DNA of 8,637 nucleotides from PWQG01 sp051747985. Its GTDB lineage: Bacteria; Pseudomonadota; Gammaproteobacteria; Pseudomonadales; Pseudohongiellaceae. The notes under the pieces were generated by a model. The model was not told the DNA's origin and did not search any database. It saw only the letters and a program-made list of their open reading frames with translations. Location: positions 1-8,637 of the forward strand of contig JBNJGU010000125.1 of the NCBI GenBank assembly GCA_051747985.1. Reading direction: 5' to 3'. The translations under genes were made by a program, and so were the position numbers. Position 1 is the first letter of the stretch; the number at the start of each line of letters is the position of its first letter. Shown here piece by piece: positions 1-7,066 of this stretch.

Positions 1-948
1 TTCCGGCCCGCGGACCTCCCCCAGAATGATCCGGTCCGGACGCATCCGCAAGGAGTTTCTGACCAGGTCGCGCTGGGTGATCTCGCCCTTGCCCTCGAGG
101 TTCTCGGGGCGCGTCTCCAGGCGCACCACGTGGGGCTGCTGCATCTGCAGTTCGGCCGAGTCCTCGATGGTGATGATCCGTTCGTTGGCCGGGATATAGC
201 CGGACAGCGCATTGAGCAGGGTGGTCTTACCGCTGCCGGTGCCACCGGAGACCAGTACATTGAGCTTGGCCTTGATGCAGGCCTGCAGAAATTCGGCCAT
301 GGGCGGGGTCAGTGCCTTGAAACCGACCAGATCCTTCATCTCCAGTGGATCCACGCTGAATTTGCGGATGGACAGTAGCGGCCCGTCCACCGCCGCTGGC
401 GGGATGACCGCGTTCACACGAGAGCCGTCCGGCAGGCGGGCGTCCACCATCGGACTGGATTCATCAATGCGGCGTCCCACCGAGGAGGCGATCTTGTCGA
501 TGACGCGGCGCAGATGGTCATCATTCTGGAACTGCACATCGGTGGCCTCGATCCGGCCCTTGCGCTCCACGTAGACCTGCTTCCAGGTGTTGACCATGAT
601 GTCGGAGACACTGGGGTCGGCCAGGAGTGGCTCGATGGGTCCCAGGCCCAGCACTTCGTCCTGGATCTGCTGTACGACCCGATCGCGTTCCTCGCCATTG
701 AGCTTGACGTTCTGCTCATTCATCAGCCGCCGGCTCAGATCGGCAATCTGATCGCGCACCTGTTTGGGCGTAAGCTGATCGATGACCTCCAGGTTCATCC
801 GGTCCAGCAACTGGCGGTGAATCCGGGTTTTGGTCTCCAGCAGCTCCCGCTTCACTTCCCGCTCCTTGTCGTGCGGTTCGGTGGGTGGCGCGGCGGGCTC
901 GGTCATAGGTCTGTTGTCCATGGACTTCTTTTTCTTCCAGTCAAACAT
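1..948 (-). CDS. cpaF: CpaF/TadA-type pilus assembly ATPase, C-terminus cut by window edge
   Basis: This is the secretion ATPase of the type II/IV superfamily that hydrolyses ATP at the inner membrane to drive Flp pilus assembly. The first 316 codons are present and the gene continues past base 1. Residues 1-30 are a charged, proline-rich leader; residues about 40-130 are the CpaF N-terminal helical domain; the RecA-like core follows. Walker A is GGTGSGKT at residues 235-242, the acidic box IEDSAEL is at 261-267, and the Walker B region RIILGEVRG is at 306-314. The His box and C-terminal part lie outside the window. I chose the ATG at 948, which follows the cpaE stop by 27 bases; its ribosome site is weak (GGCAGGGCAAGG-like). 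In-frame ATGs at codons 10 and 15 are possible alternatives. Family assignment is secure; the cpaF versus tadA name is only convention. Confidence 0.96.
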   Translation of the reverse strand, partial: MFDWKKKKSMDNRPMTEPAAPPTEPHDKEREVKRELLETKTRIHRQLLDRMNLEVIDQLTPKQVRDQIADLSRRLMNEQNVKLNGEERDRVVQQIQDEVLGLGPIEPLLADPSVSDIMVNTWKQVYVERKGRIEATDVQFQNDDHLRRVIDKIASSVGRRIDESSPMVDARLPDGSRVNAVIPPAAVDGPLLSIRKFSVDPLEMKDLVGFKALTPPMAEFLQACIKAKLNVLVSGGTGSGKTTLLNALSGYIPANERIITIEDSAELQMQQPHVVRLETRPENLEGKGEITQRDLVRNSLRMRPDRIILGEVRGPE

Positions 949-975
949 CAATGCGGTACTGCCTTGCCCTGCCTA

Positions 976-2157
976 TCATGACAGCCAGCGCATCAGGCCG
1001 GATTTCTTTTTGTCCGGAGCCGATGACTCGGCCAGTGCCGCGCTGATTTCGCGCAGATCCTTGACCACGCCGGCACGTGAATTGAGTTCGGTGGCGGCCT
1101 TGCCTTCATTGGCGGCATGGGCGGCCAGCTTGTAGTCACTGCGCACACGATAACTCGGTGTGTTGCCGAGAATCTCGTCCAGTTCGCGTGAGCTGATGTC
1201 CTTGACCGCGGTGTTGACCCGGTTCTGGATGACCCGCAGGTGCGACGCGGGCACACCACGCAGCGGCAGGCGCTGCAACATGAGCTTGAGGTTGCGCAGC
1301 ATGGCCATGGTGTCCTGTGAGACCAGGAACACCGGATTGGCCAGGCGCAGTGCCTGTTCCACGCCCTCATTGAAGTAGGTCGGCAGACTGACGACGACCT
1401 GATCGTGACTCTCGGCCAGGCTGCCCAGCATGCGGGTGACCGCCTGGGCCGTGATGTCCTCGCTGGGGCTGAGGTCGCCCGGCGAGGGCAGGACATGCAG
1501 GCCACTGGGGTGGGCGGTCATCAATGCGTCCAGGTAGACCGAATCGACCCGCTGTGGATTGCGCAGTGCTTCCAGAATGGTGCCTTCCGAGCGGATGTCC
1601 AGGTCGATGGCGACGGTGCCATACTGGATGTCCATGTCCACCAGCACGGTCTTCTGGTTGAACTCGGTGGCAAGCTGATAGGCGACATTGAGTGCAATGA
1701 AACTGGCCCCGGCTCCCCCGCGGGTGTTGAGGAACGTGCTGATCTTGCCCTGCGCGGATTCGATGCGCTGGCGCTGATGCCGGGACAGCGACTCTGTGAG
1801 TGCCGCCTCCAGGTCCTCCGCCCCGATCGGCTGGGACAGTACGTCGCGGACGCCGATACGCATCAGCCGCTTGACCAGGTTCATGTCCGGATTGGCGAAC
1901 GTGGCGATCACGTCGCTGTGGTCACCGTGACGGTCCAGGAAGTGCTGGATGTCCTGCACCGCGTCATCGCTCTGTTGGTTGATTTCCAGAATGACGACAT
2001 CCGGCAGGCCACTGCGGCCCAGGTCGCCGAGCGGGCTGGCGCCAGTGTAACGGCGGGTCTCGTGCACCAGCGACTCGATATTGGCGGTCGCCTTCTCCAG
2101 ATCCGCGGCGGTCTGATCATTGACCACCAGACTGAGTACGCTCAATTCTATCTGCAT
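976..2157 (-). CDS. cpaE: CpaE/TadZ-type pilus localisation ATPase-like protein
   Basis: A protein of 393 residues with the CpaE/TadZ layout: a receiver-like N-terminal domain (about 1-130) and a MinD/ParA-like domain (about 136-370). Members of this family place the Tad machine in the cell, often at a pole. The receiver domain is degenerate: Glu58 sits where the phosphoacceptor Asp is expected (VVILEI) and Gln109 replaces the usual Lys (LSQPI). The deviant Walker A motif reads TRGGAGAS at 145-152, so Arg146 stands in for the signature lysine and Ala151 for the P-loop lysine. The Walker A' region VLVDMD is intact at 171-176. Atypical P-loops are known in TadZ proteins. The ATG at 2157 has an AGGA about 10 bases upstream. 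The gene lies 48 bases after the second pseudopilin gene and 27 bases before cpaF, fitting a shared transcript. Confidence 0.93.
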   Translation of the reverse strand: MQIELSVLSLVVNDQTAADLEKATANIESLVHETRRYTGASPLGDLGRSGLPDVVILEINQQSDDAVQDIQHFLDRHGDHSDVIATFANPDMNLVKRLMRIGVRDVLSQPIGAEDLEAALTESLSRHQRQRIESAQGKISTFLNTRGGAGASFIALNVAYQLATEFNQKTVLVDMDIQYGTVAIDLDIRSEGTILEALRNPQRVDSVYLDALMTAHPSGLHVLPSPGDLSPSEDITAQAVTRMLGSLAESHDQVVVSLPTYFNEGVEQALRLANPVFLVSQDTMAMLRNLKLMLQRLPLRGVPASHLRVIQNRVNTAVKDISSRELDEILGNTPSYRVRSDYKLAAHAANEGKAATELNSRAGVVKDLREISAALAESSAPDKKKSGLMRWLS

Positions 2158-2205
2158 GTGCTCGTGTCCTGTTTGTTATGCGCCAATGGTTCCTGTTGCT
2201 ATTGG

Positions 2206-2682
2206 CTATTCGATATCCAGATTTTCTGACAGTCTGCTCGTTGTGAAAGAAGGTACGCCAATGGTCGGGCTCAGTCCCAATAATGTTGGCGCGAACAACG
2301 GATACTCGGCTCCCTCCAGTCCCACAGTCACGGTGTACGTGCCCGGGCTGTCCGGTAGAGCTTCGTAGCTGATCTGTATGTTATCGACCCACTCTGGTCG
2401 CAGCTGCCGGCTGGCCAGTGCCTCGTAATAATCGTCACCATCAATGGAGCCGTCGCCGGGCAATGCGACGATCGTCGTTGGTACCCGTAATATGGCGCTT
2501 CGCGCGATATCGCGGGTGGCTTCGTTGGCGCGCGAGAAAGCCATGATCATCAGTACGAATTCGAATATCGCCAGTAACACTACCATAAAGAGCGCCAGCG
2601 TTATGGCGAACTCCACCATCACTCCGCCTTTTTGGCGTTCGCGATCGCTCCATTGGCTTGTTCCATTCTTCCTAAAGAGCAA
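2206..2682 (-). CDS. TadE/TadF-type minor pseudopilin
   Basis: A TadE/TadF-like pseudopilin of 158 residues from the start chosen here. It has a basic leader, then KG/GVMVEF with predicted prepilin-peptidase cleavage after Gly19 and Glu24 at +5. A hydrophobic helix follows (about 25-48), then a periplasmic domain without cysteines. Such proteins are processed by the Tad prepilin peptidase and are thought to form a minor-pilin complex needed for pilus assembly. I chose a TTG start at 2680-2682 because GAGGAG lies 7 bases before it, inside the end of tadE. A GTG at 2704-2706 would add 8 residues but has no ribosome site. The gene overlaps tadE by 11 bases (35 with the GTG), so translational coupling is likely. 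Its position after tadE suggests the tadF slot, but TadE and TadF cannot be separated firmly by eye. Confidence 0.88.
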   Translation of the reverse strand: MLFRKNGTSQWSDRERQKGGVMVEFAITLALFMVVLLAIFEFVLMIMAFSRANEATRDIARSAILRVPTTIVALPGDGSIDGDDYYEALASRQLRPEWVDNIQISYEALPDSPGTYTVTVGLEGAEYPLFAPTLLGLSPTIGVPSFTTSRLSENLDIE

Positions 2683-3151
2683 GATATCGCTCCTCGGTAC
2701 GTGCACTCAATGTGATGCGCCCGATGTTCAGCATCGGTATGATGGTGTCACCGGCCAGTGCGTCAAAGTCCATCGTTGCGCTGACGATGATGACACAGAA
2801 TGTCCGGGTCACACTGTCAACCACCAGGTCACGCTCCTCAATGGAAATCGTGACATCATCAGGATCGAGTCCGGCCAGCGTCTCTGCCACCTGGTTTTTC
2901 GCCCAGGTTTCCGCTGTTGCCCACTCGTCACCGGTGCTACAGTCCGTTTCCACCGCATCCGGATAGCGCGCCACGTAGCGTGCTCCGATCTGTACTTCCT
3001 TCGTCAACTGATTTTTCTGGTACAGGGCTCGTCCCAGTTCGGTGAAGCCGAAAACCAGAATCAGCAACATTGGCAGAATGATGGCGAATTCGACCAGTGC
3101 GGCGCCTTTCATATTACTATTGAGGTGCACGCGCATAGCGGACTCATTCAT
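2672..3151 (-). CDS. tadE: TadE-type pseudopilin
   Basis: A 159-residue TadE-family pseudopilin. The leader ends NMKG/AALVEF: predicted cleavage after Gly16, with Glu21 at +5, the site used by the Tad prepilin peptidase. The hydrophobic helix spans about 22-40 (FAIILPMLLILVFGF) and runs into the TadE signature E-L-G-R-A-L-Y. The periplasmic part has two cysteines (Cys71 and Cys119) that could form a disulfide. The start codon overlaps the end of the tadG-like gene by 8 bases (TATGAATGAG). A GGAGGAG sequence lies 12 bases upstream, somewhat far, so coupled re-initiation is likely. TadE proteins join the minor-pilin complex required for Flp pilus biogenesis. Confidence 0.93.
   Translation of the reverse strand: MNESAMRVHLNSNMKGAALVEFAIILPMLLILVFGFTELGRALYQKNQLTKEVQIGARYVARYPDAVETDCSTGDEWATAETWAKNQVAETLAGLDPDDVTISIEERDLVVDSVTRTFCVIIVSATMDFDALAGDTIIPMLNIGRITLSARTEERYLAL
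2690..2695 (-). promoter_or_regulatory. Ribosome binding site deciding a TTG start
   Basis: On the minus strand GAGGAG is followed by a 7-base spacer and TTG at 2682-2680. It lies within the last codons of tadE. The competing GTG start at 2706 has only CATCACATTGA upstream, with no purine-rich site. This supports the TTG start for the second pseudopilin. Confidence 0.55.
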
Positions 3152-4337
3152 AAAGTCGCACTTCTCCTCCGCCTGATACTGATCCGGTTCCGTTATTCGG
3201 AGGAGCCACTTCCCAGGCGGAAAATTCGGCGAATATCATGGGCCAGCTACTTGTTCCACTGTTGCCGCTGTTGCCTCTATTGCCGCTATTGCCGCTATTG
3301 CCGCTATTGCCAGGTCCCTCGTTTACCGGCTCTGTAATAAAAAATCTTGCGAATCCGTCAGGGGTGAAAGTGCTACTGCCTCTAACGTCCTGTGAACAGT
3401 TTCCAATGGAGACAGGCATTACAATCGAGCGTCTGCCTGCATCGCCCCCATTGTCTGCTTCGTGCCATTCCAGGCGGGTGGCATACGGGGAGTTTCTTCC
3501 TGGCCAGTTACCGGATCCTTGGGCGAAGCCGCTACCGGTTTCCAATTCAGGATCTCTGGGATAACTGGTTGGATTGTCATTCAGCCCGAAGTATGTGTTC
3601 AGAGGATGTCCAATTTGGGGCTCGGATCCGCTGAGAGGTTGAAATTCAGAAACAGGATTGACGCACTGAGTACTCGGTTCCTCACTATACAGGTAATCGT
3701 GGAGACTGGTGTAACCCCCAGGCGGCTCAAGAAAGCCCCAGGTGCTGTTGTGGAAAACATTGGTATTACCCTGCCCATGGGTTGGCCTCCTGATCTGATC
3801 TCCGACATCAGCAGTATCGAACGGCCCGCACCACGCTATTGGCGCATAGTCACAAACAAGCGGCTGTCCGGCACGCCCTGCGGTGGCTGCCGCGCTGAGG
3901 AACGCCTGATCACTGACATTATCCAGCAAGCCACCCAGAACCGGAAGGAATAGCAAACCGACCGAAGCCTGGTCAATGACCACTCTGACAAAACGTGCGT
4001 CGGAATCATCGGTCGCGGCAATTCGTGCGGACCCGGGCGGATCTCCCAGGTCACTGTAGAACTCCACCACCAGGCCATCCAGCAGGTCGGACTGCAGCGT
4101 GAATGCACTGGTCGAATTCAACAATCCCGTGGCGACATCTTCCGCGCGATCTCGTGCGCCGTTGGAACCGTCCAGCTCCGCCGCCGCGGCCAGAGAGGCG
4201 GAATCGACCGCATTCTGGATTTCGGAGCGCACCACGAACATCCGCCCCAGATCGAGCGCAAGAGCGCCGATGCCGATGAGTACCACCATCAGCAATGAGA
4301 CCAGCACCAGGTATCCACCGGACTGAAACTTCTTCAT
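3144..4337 (-). CDS. TadG-like pilus assembly protein with Asn-Ser-Gly repeat
   Basis: A 397-residue protein with an N-terminal TadE/G-like ('Tad') domain. A short basic start and a hydrophobic helix (about 8-30) lead into ALDLGRMFVVRSEIQNAVDSA, with DSASLAAAAEL after it, the hallmark of this domain. The rest is predicted to be periplasmic and contains Cys pairs (VCDYAPIAWC region, QC, NC). I see no von Willebrand A metal site of the kind found in some longer TadG proteins. Residues 343-362 are a (Gly-Asn-Ser)n tract made by a 9-base tandem repeat, followed by a tail containing FAEFSAWEVAPP. The ATG at 4337 has GAGGT 8 bases upstream. The gene is first in a tadG-tadE-tadF-like block. The C-terminal half is visibly richer in AT than the flanking genes. 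TadG proteins are thought to anchor or cap the minor-pilin complex; the role here is inferred from family and context. Confidence 0.87.
   Translation of the reverse strand: MKKFQSGGYLVLVSLLMVVLIGIGALALDLGRMFVVRSEIQNAVDSASLAAAAELDGSNGARDRAEDVATGLLNSTSAFTLQSDLLDGLVVEFYSDLGDPPGSARIAATDDSDARFVRVVIDQASVGLLFLPVLGGLLDNVSDQAFLSAAATAGRAGQPLVCDYAPIAWCGPFDTADVGDQIRRPTHGQGNTNVFHNSTWGFLEPPGGYTSLHDYLYSEEPSTQCVNPVSEFQPLSGSEPQIGHPLNTYFGLNDNPTSYPRDPELETGSGFAQGSGNWPGRNSPYATRLEWHEADNGGDAGRRSIVMPVSIGNCSQDVRGSSTFTPDGFARFFITEPVNEGPGNSGNSGNSGNRGNSGNSGTSSWPMIFAEFSAWEVAPPNNGTGSVSGGGEVRLYE
3261..3311. repeat. 9-base tandem repeat inside the tadG-like gene
   Basis: About 5.7 copies of a 9-base unit are present on the plus strand: GTTGCCGCT, GTTGCCTCT, three identical ATTGCCGCT copies, and a partial ATTGCC. 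On the coding strand the unit is GGCAATAGC and encodes Gly-Asn-Ser, with one copy changed to Gly-Asn-Arg. The unit is a multiple of three, so gain or loss of copies would change protein length without shifting the frame. Confidence 0.95.
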
Positions 4338-4354
4338 CTGTTAGTACCTCGTGT

Positions 4355-4379
4355 GTGGCAGCGCGAGCTGTGCTGCCAC
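4355..4379 (-). other. Intergenic hairpin between lipoprotein and tadG-like genes
   Basis: Perfect 8-base arms GTGGCAGC (4355-4362) and GCTGCCAC (4372-4379) enclose 9 bases, two more pairs being possible within. The hairpin fills most of the 49-base gap and begins 7 bases after the lipoprotein stop. No T-run follows on either strand, so it is not a standard intrinsic terminator. An mRNA processing or stabilising structure, or a weak attenuator, is possible. Confidence 0.6.
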
Positions 4380-4386
4380 GAAGAGA

Positions 4387-4653
4387 TCAGTTGCCGAGCC
4401 CCGTCAGCAGTTCATCCGAGCGCACTTCGGTACCGCGTTCACGCATGTCTTCGATGGCGCGTTCAATGGATTGCCCATCAAGGCTTTCCGATGCGTCCGC
4501 GCCGCCGGCATCAGGATTGATCGTCTGTACGGCGACGTTATGCCTTACCGCGTTGCCGAAATCCTCTGACAGGTTGACGGTCTCCGGCTGATCATGAACA
4601 CAGGAGGCCATGCCACCGCCCAACAGTATCAACGTGAGGGTTGTCTTGTTCAT
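4387..4653 (-). CDS. Small lipoprotein, possible minimal CpaD-like secretin partner
   Basis: An 88-residue protein with a signal peptide and a lipobox-like MASC (15-18); Cys18 is the probable lipidation site. Position +2 is Val, not Asp, which favours outer-membrane sorting. Methionine at -3 is a weaker lipobox residue than Leu. Residues 31-47 (DFGNAVRHN then AVQTINPDA) resemble the conserved part of CpaD lipoproteins, where a G-x2-x2-N-x-A-x2-x-N/D-P pattern is typical, but the protein is far shorter than a normal CpaD. A strong ribosome site (AAAGGAGA, 5-6 bases from the ATG) overlaps the cpaC stop codon, so the two are probably made together. Lying directly after the secretin gene, where cpaD/rcpB often sits, it may help secretin insertion or stability. 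The CpaD link is an inference from a short motif. Confidence 0.82.
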   Translation of the reverse strand: MNKTTLTLILLGGGMASCVHDQPETVNLSEDFGNAVRHNVAVQTINPDAGGADASESLDGQSIERAIEDMRERGTEVRSDELLTGLGN

Positions 4654-4664
4654 GTCGCTCTCCT

Positions 4665-6065
4665 TTAGAACTGGTGCCCGCTGGCACCGTCGAGTCCGTC
4701 TATGTCCCCGCCCTGCGTCTGGTCACGGCCGGCACCTTCCGTGCGCCCTTCGAGGTATTGCTCGCGACGGGTGGGTGGTGTGAAGTCCTCAGTGGGTAGA
4801 CGGATGTCGTCACGATTGGCCGACCGCACCAGGCGCGGGGTTATCACGATGACCAGCTCGGTCTCATCCTGCTGGAAATCGGTGCTGCGGAACAGGGCCC
4901 CCAGGATGGGGATATTGCCCAGGCCCGGGAATTCGTTGACTACATTTTCCACCCCGCTCTGCAGCAGGCCGGCAATGGCAAAGCTGTTACCGTCACCCAG
5001 TTCCACGGTGGTTCCGGCGCGTCGGGTGCGGAGGCCGGGAACGGAAGTGCCCAGTACTGTAGTTCCCGAGGCTCTGTCCAGGTCCGAGACTTCCGTATTC
5101 AGCTGGATGTTGATGCGGTCATCGGAAAGCACGGTCGGCAGGAAGCGCAGACCGACGCCGTATTCCTTGAACTGGATGGTGATGGAGCCGGCGCCATCGG
5201 TGCTGCCGGTGCCCCGTGCGATGGGAACGGGGAACTCACCGCCGACCAGGAAGCTGGCTTCCTGGCCGGACAGGGCCACAATATTGGGTTCCGCCAGGAT
5301 GCGCGCGGCACCTTCCCGTTCCAGCGCCTGCAGGTTCATGACCAGCGCATCGCCCACGGTGCTGTTGTTGAAGGTCAGGTCGGCGAAGGTTTCATTCAGG
5401 GTCGGACTGGTGATCAGGGAGATGTCGGAGTTGCTGCCGAAGGACCCCGCCGCGTCGGTGCCCACGCCAAGCGTGCGGAGGCTGTTGCGTTGCACCTCGG
5501 CGATCCGGGCCTCCAGCATCACCTGCTGGCCGCCGCCAACCTGCATCAGGTTGAGGATCTGATCCTCGGGAGCATAACTGCGCACCAGGGACAGAATGGT
5601 CTCCACGCTGGATGCACTGGCGGCGTGGCCACTCAGTACGACATTACCGTTGGCTGAACGCACCTCAATGCGATCCTCGTCCGGCAGGATGTCATGCAGG
5701 TTGCGCTTGATGGCATCCAGGTCGTACCCGATCACTACATCCAGCATCGCGATCACCTCACCGTCGGTGTCATGAAACGCGAGGTTGGTGGTGCCCGGCG
5801 TCTGGCCCAGCACCAGAAACTGATTCTGGTTCAGCAGCTGTACATCGGCAATGTCCGGATTCCCGACCACTATCTGGCCAAGGGAGGCTTCGGAACGGAT
5901 GATCTGTGATTTGCCCGCTGACAGCGTCAGTTCTCGGACGGACGCCGGGTCACTGAGTCCCAGCGAGAAAGGATCCTGAGCCGTGGCACCGGTTGACAGT
6001 GACAGGATCAGTGCAACCAGCCCGATACGGAGCAATGTGCCCAGTTGTTTGTGGATTCTGTTCAT
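4665..6065 (-). CDS. cpaC: CpaC/RcpA-type outer-membrane secretin of the Flp pilus
   Basis: A 466-residue secretin that forms the outer-membrane channel for the pilus. It has a Sec signal peptide with probable cleavage after Ala29 (ATA/QD). The pilus-formation N-terminal domain spans about 44-113, including the VGNPDIADV stretch; a BON-like domain (about 115-177) contains NVVLSGHAAS; the secretin domain spans about 180-413. Family marks include VMLEARIAEV, RILAEPNIVALSGQEASFLVGGEFPVP read in pieces at 255-281, and the late motif FPGLGNIPILGALF (379-392) with ELVIVITPRLV. The C-terminal 50 residues are hydrophilic and rich in Gly and Asp. There is no lipobox, so a partner lipoprotein may be needed. 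The ATG at 6065 has AAAGGAG 8 bases upstream and lies 20 bases after cpaB. Length matches other CpaC/RcpA proteins. Confidence 0.96.
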   Translation of the reverse strand: MNRIHKQLGTLLRIGLVALILSLSTGATAQDPFSLGLSDPASVRELTLSAGKSQIIRSEASLGQIVVGNPDIADVQLLNQNQFLVLGQTPGTTNLAFHDTDGEVIAMLDVVIGYDLDAIKRNLHDILPDEDRIEVRSANGNVVLSGHAASASSVETILSLVRSYAPEDQILNLMQVGGGQQVMLEARIAEVQRNSLRTLGVGTDAAGSFGSNSDISLITSPTLNETFADLTFNNSTVGDALVMNLQALEREGAARILAEPNIVALSGQEASFLVGGEFPVPIARGTGSTDGAGSITIQFKEYGVGLRFLPTVLSDDRINIQLNTEVSDLDRASGTTVLGTSVPGLRTRRAGTTVELGDGNSFAIAGLLQSGVENVVNEFPGLGNIPILGALFRSTDFQQDETELVIVITPRLVRSANRDDIRLPTEDFTPPTRREQYLEGRTEGAGRDQTQGGDIDGLDGASGHQF

Positions 6066-6085
6066 TGGTGAGCTCCTTTCCTGAC

Positions 6086-6985
6086 TCAGTTGGACCGCGC
6101 GGCGGCTGCCGTAGAGTCATTTTCGGGGGGCACGATCTGTTCGCTGACATTGGTACCCCGGATGATGCCGACTGGACGCAGCGCTTCCTGTCGTGCGCGC
6201 TCTTCCGCCCGGCGTCTGGCTGCTTCCTGTGCGGCAGCCCGTTCTTCCGGCGTCAATGTCCAGAGATCCCGGAGCGTGACCGTTCTGACCTCAGACGGAT
6301 CCATGACCTCATTGTCCGAATCGCTCCGCAATGCCAGGGTCAGCTGACCGACTTCCTGAGCCAGAATCAACGCCTTGGCGTCATCCGGTGATACCAACAG
6401 GTTGGCCAGGTTGCCCACCATGGGTTCTTCCACGAATTCGGAGGCCTGTTGATTGATGCTCAACACGGTGACGTCCTGCAGCAGCGTGCGGGTCACGGGC
6501 TCGTCATCCTGGCGGCCGACGTTGGTGGTGTGCAGTACATCAACCCGGGTACCGGGAAATACGAAGCCGGAGACGCTTCGTACAGCGTTGATCGGAATGG
6601 CGATGGCGCGATAGCCTTCGGGGATGCGGCCGGTAATGCCGCGAGAGCGGTTCCCGGTCGAGAGCCGATTGGGCAGAATTACCTCGCCCTCACTGAGTTG
6701 TGCCATGGCGAGAACCGGTTGGTTCTCCAACACAGAACCGATGCTACGGAACGCGCTGTCCGGAAAGCTGTCTTCGGGAAGGCGAGCCAGTCGCAGCATA
6801 TCATCGGTCAGCGTAGCCCCTTGTGGAATATCAGCACTGGCGACCACCACTGCCACATCGGGCCTGCTGGTGCCTGTCTGTGTGGGGGGGGCGTCCTGCG
6901 AGGTGGTCAACTGGTTAACCATGAAGGCGGCCAAGCCGCCGAACACCAAGGCCAGGCCCAGTAATAGCAACGCTCTGGATCGCAT
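6086..6985 (-). CDS. cpaB: CpaB/RcpC-type Flp pilus assembly protein
   Basis: A 299-residue CpaB/RcpC protein. One N-terminal membrane helix (about 5-24) places the rest in the periplasm. A SAF domain follows at about 44-108, with VVVASADIPQGATLTDDML and EGEVILPNRL at its ends. The RcpC domain (about 118-222) contains GYRAIAIPINAVRSVSGFV and FPGTRVDVL. Residues 246-269 are a dense run of Ala, Arg and Glu, probably a coiled coil, and the tail is unstructured. CpaB proteins sit next to the secretin and are thought to bridge inner and outer membrane parts or to modify the pore. The ATG at 6985 has AAAGGAG 6 bases upstream, a strong site. The gene begins 81 bases after cpaA and ends 20 bases before cpaC. 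Confidence 0.95.
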   Translation of the reverse strand: MRSRALLLLGLALVFGGLAAFMVNQLTTSQDAPPTQTGTSRPDVAVVVASADIPQGATLTDDMLRLARLPEDSFPDSAFRSIGSVLENQPVLAMAQLSEGEVILPNRLSTGNRSRGITGRIPEGYRAIAIPINAVRSVSGFVFPGTRVDVLHTTNVGRQDDEPVTRTLLQDVTVLSINQQASEFVEEPMVGNLANLLVSPDDAKALILAQEVGQLTLALRSDSDNEVMDPSEVRTVTLRDLWTLTPEERAAAQEAARRRAEERARQEALRPVGIIRGTNVSEQIVPPENDSTAAAARSN

Positions 6986-7066
6986 GTTGTTCTCCTTTGT
7001 GTAGTATGCCGCACACTGTATCAGTTTGAGCAGGTACTACCATCCGTCCCCTCATTCAGCTGGCGT

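Noticed and set aside
2182..2206. Imperfect inverted repeat GCCAATGG / CTATTGGC before cpaE
   Set aside because: On the transcribed strand only six pairs hold before a mismatch, and no T-run follows, so it is too weak to list as a feature.
1405..2229. Long plus-strand frame of 274 codons
   Set aside because: It is antisense to cpaE, has no recognisable domain, and is the usual shadow of a GC-rich gene.
2444..3337. Long plus-strand frame of 297 codons
   Set aside because: It runs antisense through tadE and parts of both neighbours, whose motifs are clear. Its Cys/Tyr-rich end is just the 9-base repeat read on the wrong strand.
4702..5562. Plus-strand frame of 286 codons
   Set aside because: It is antisense to the secretin gene, with Ser/Pro/Arg-rich low-quality sequence and no family motif.
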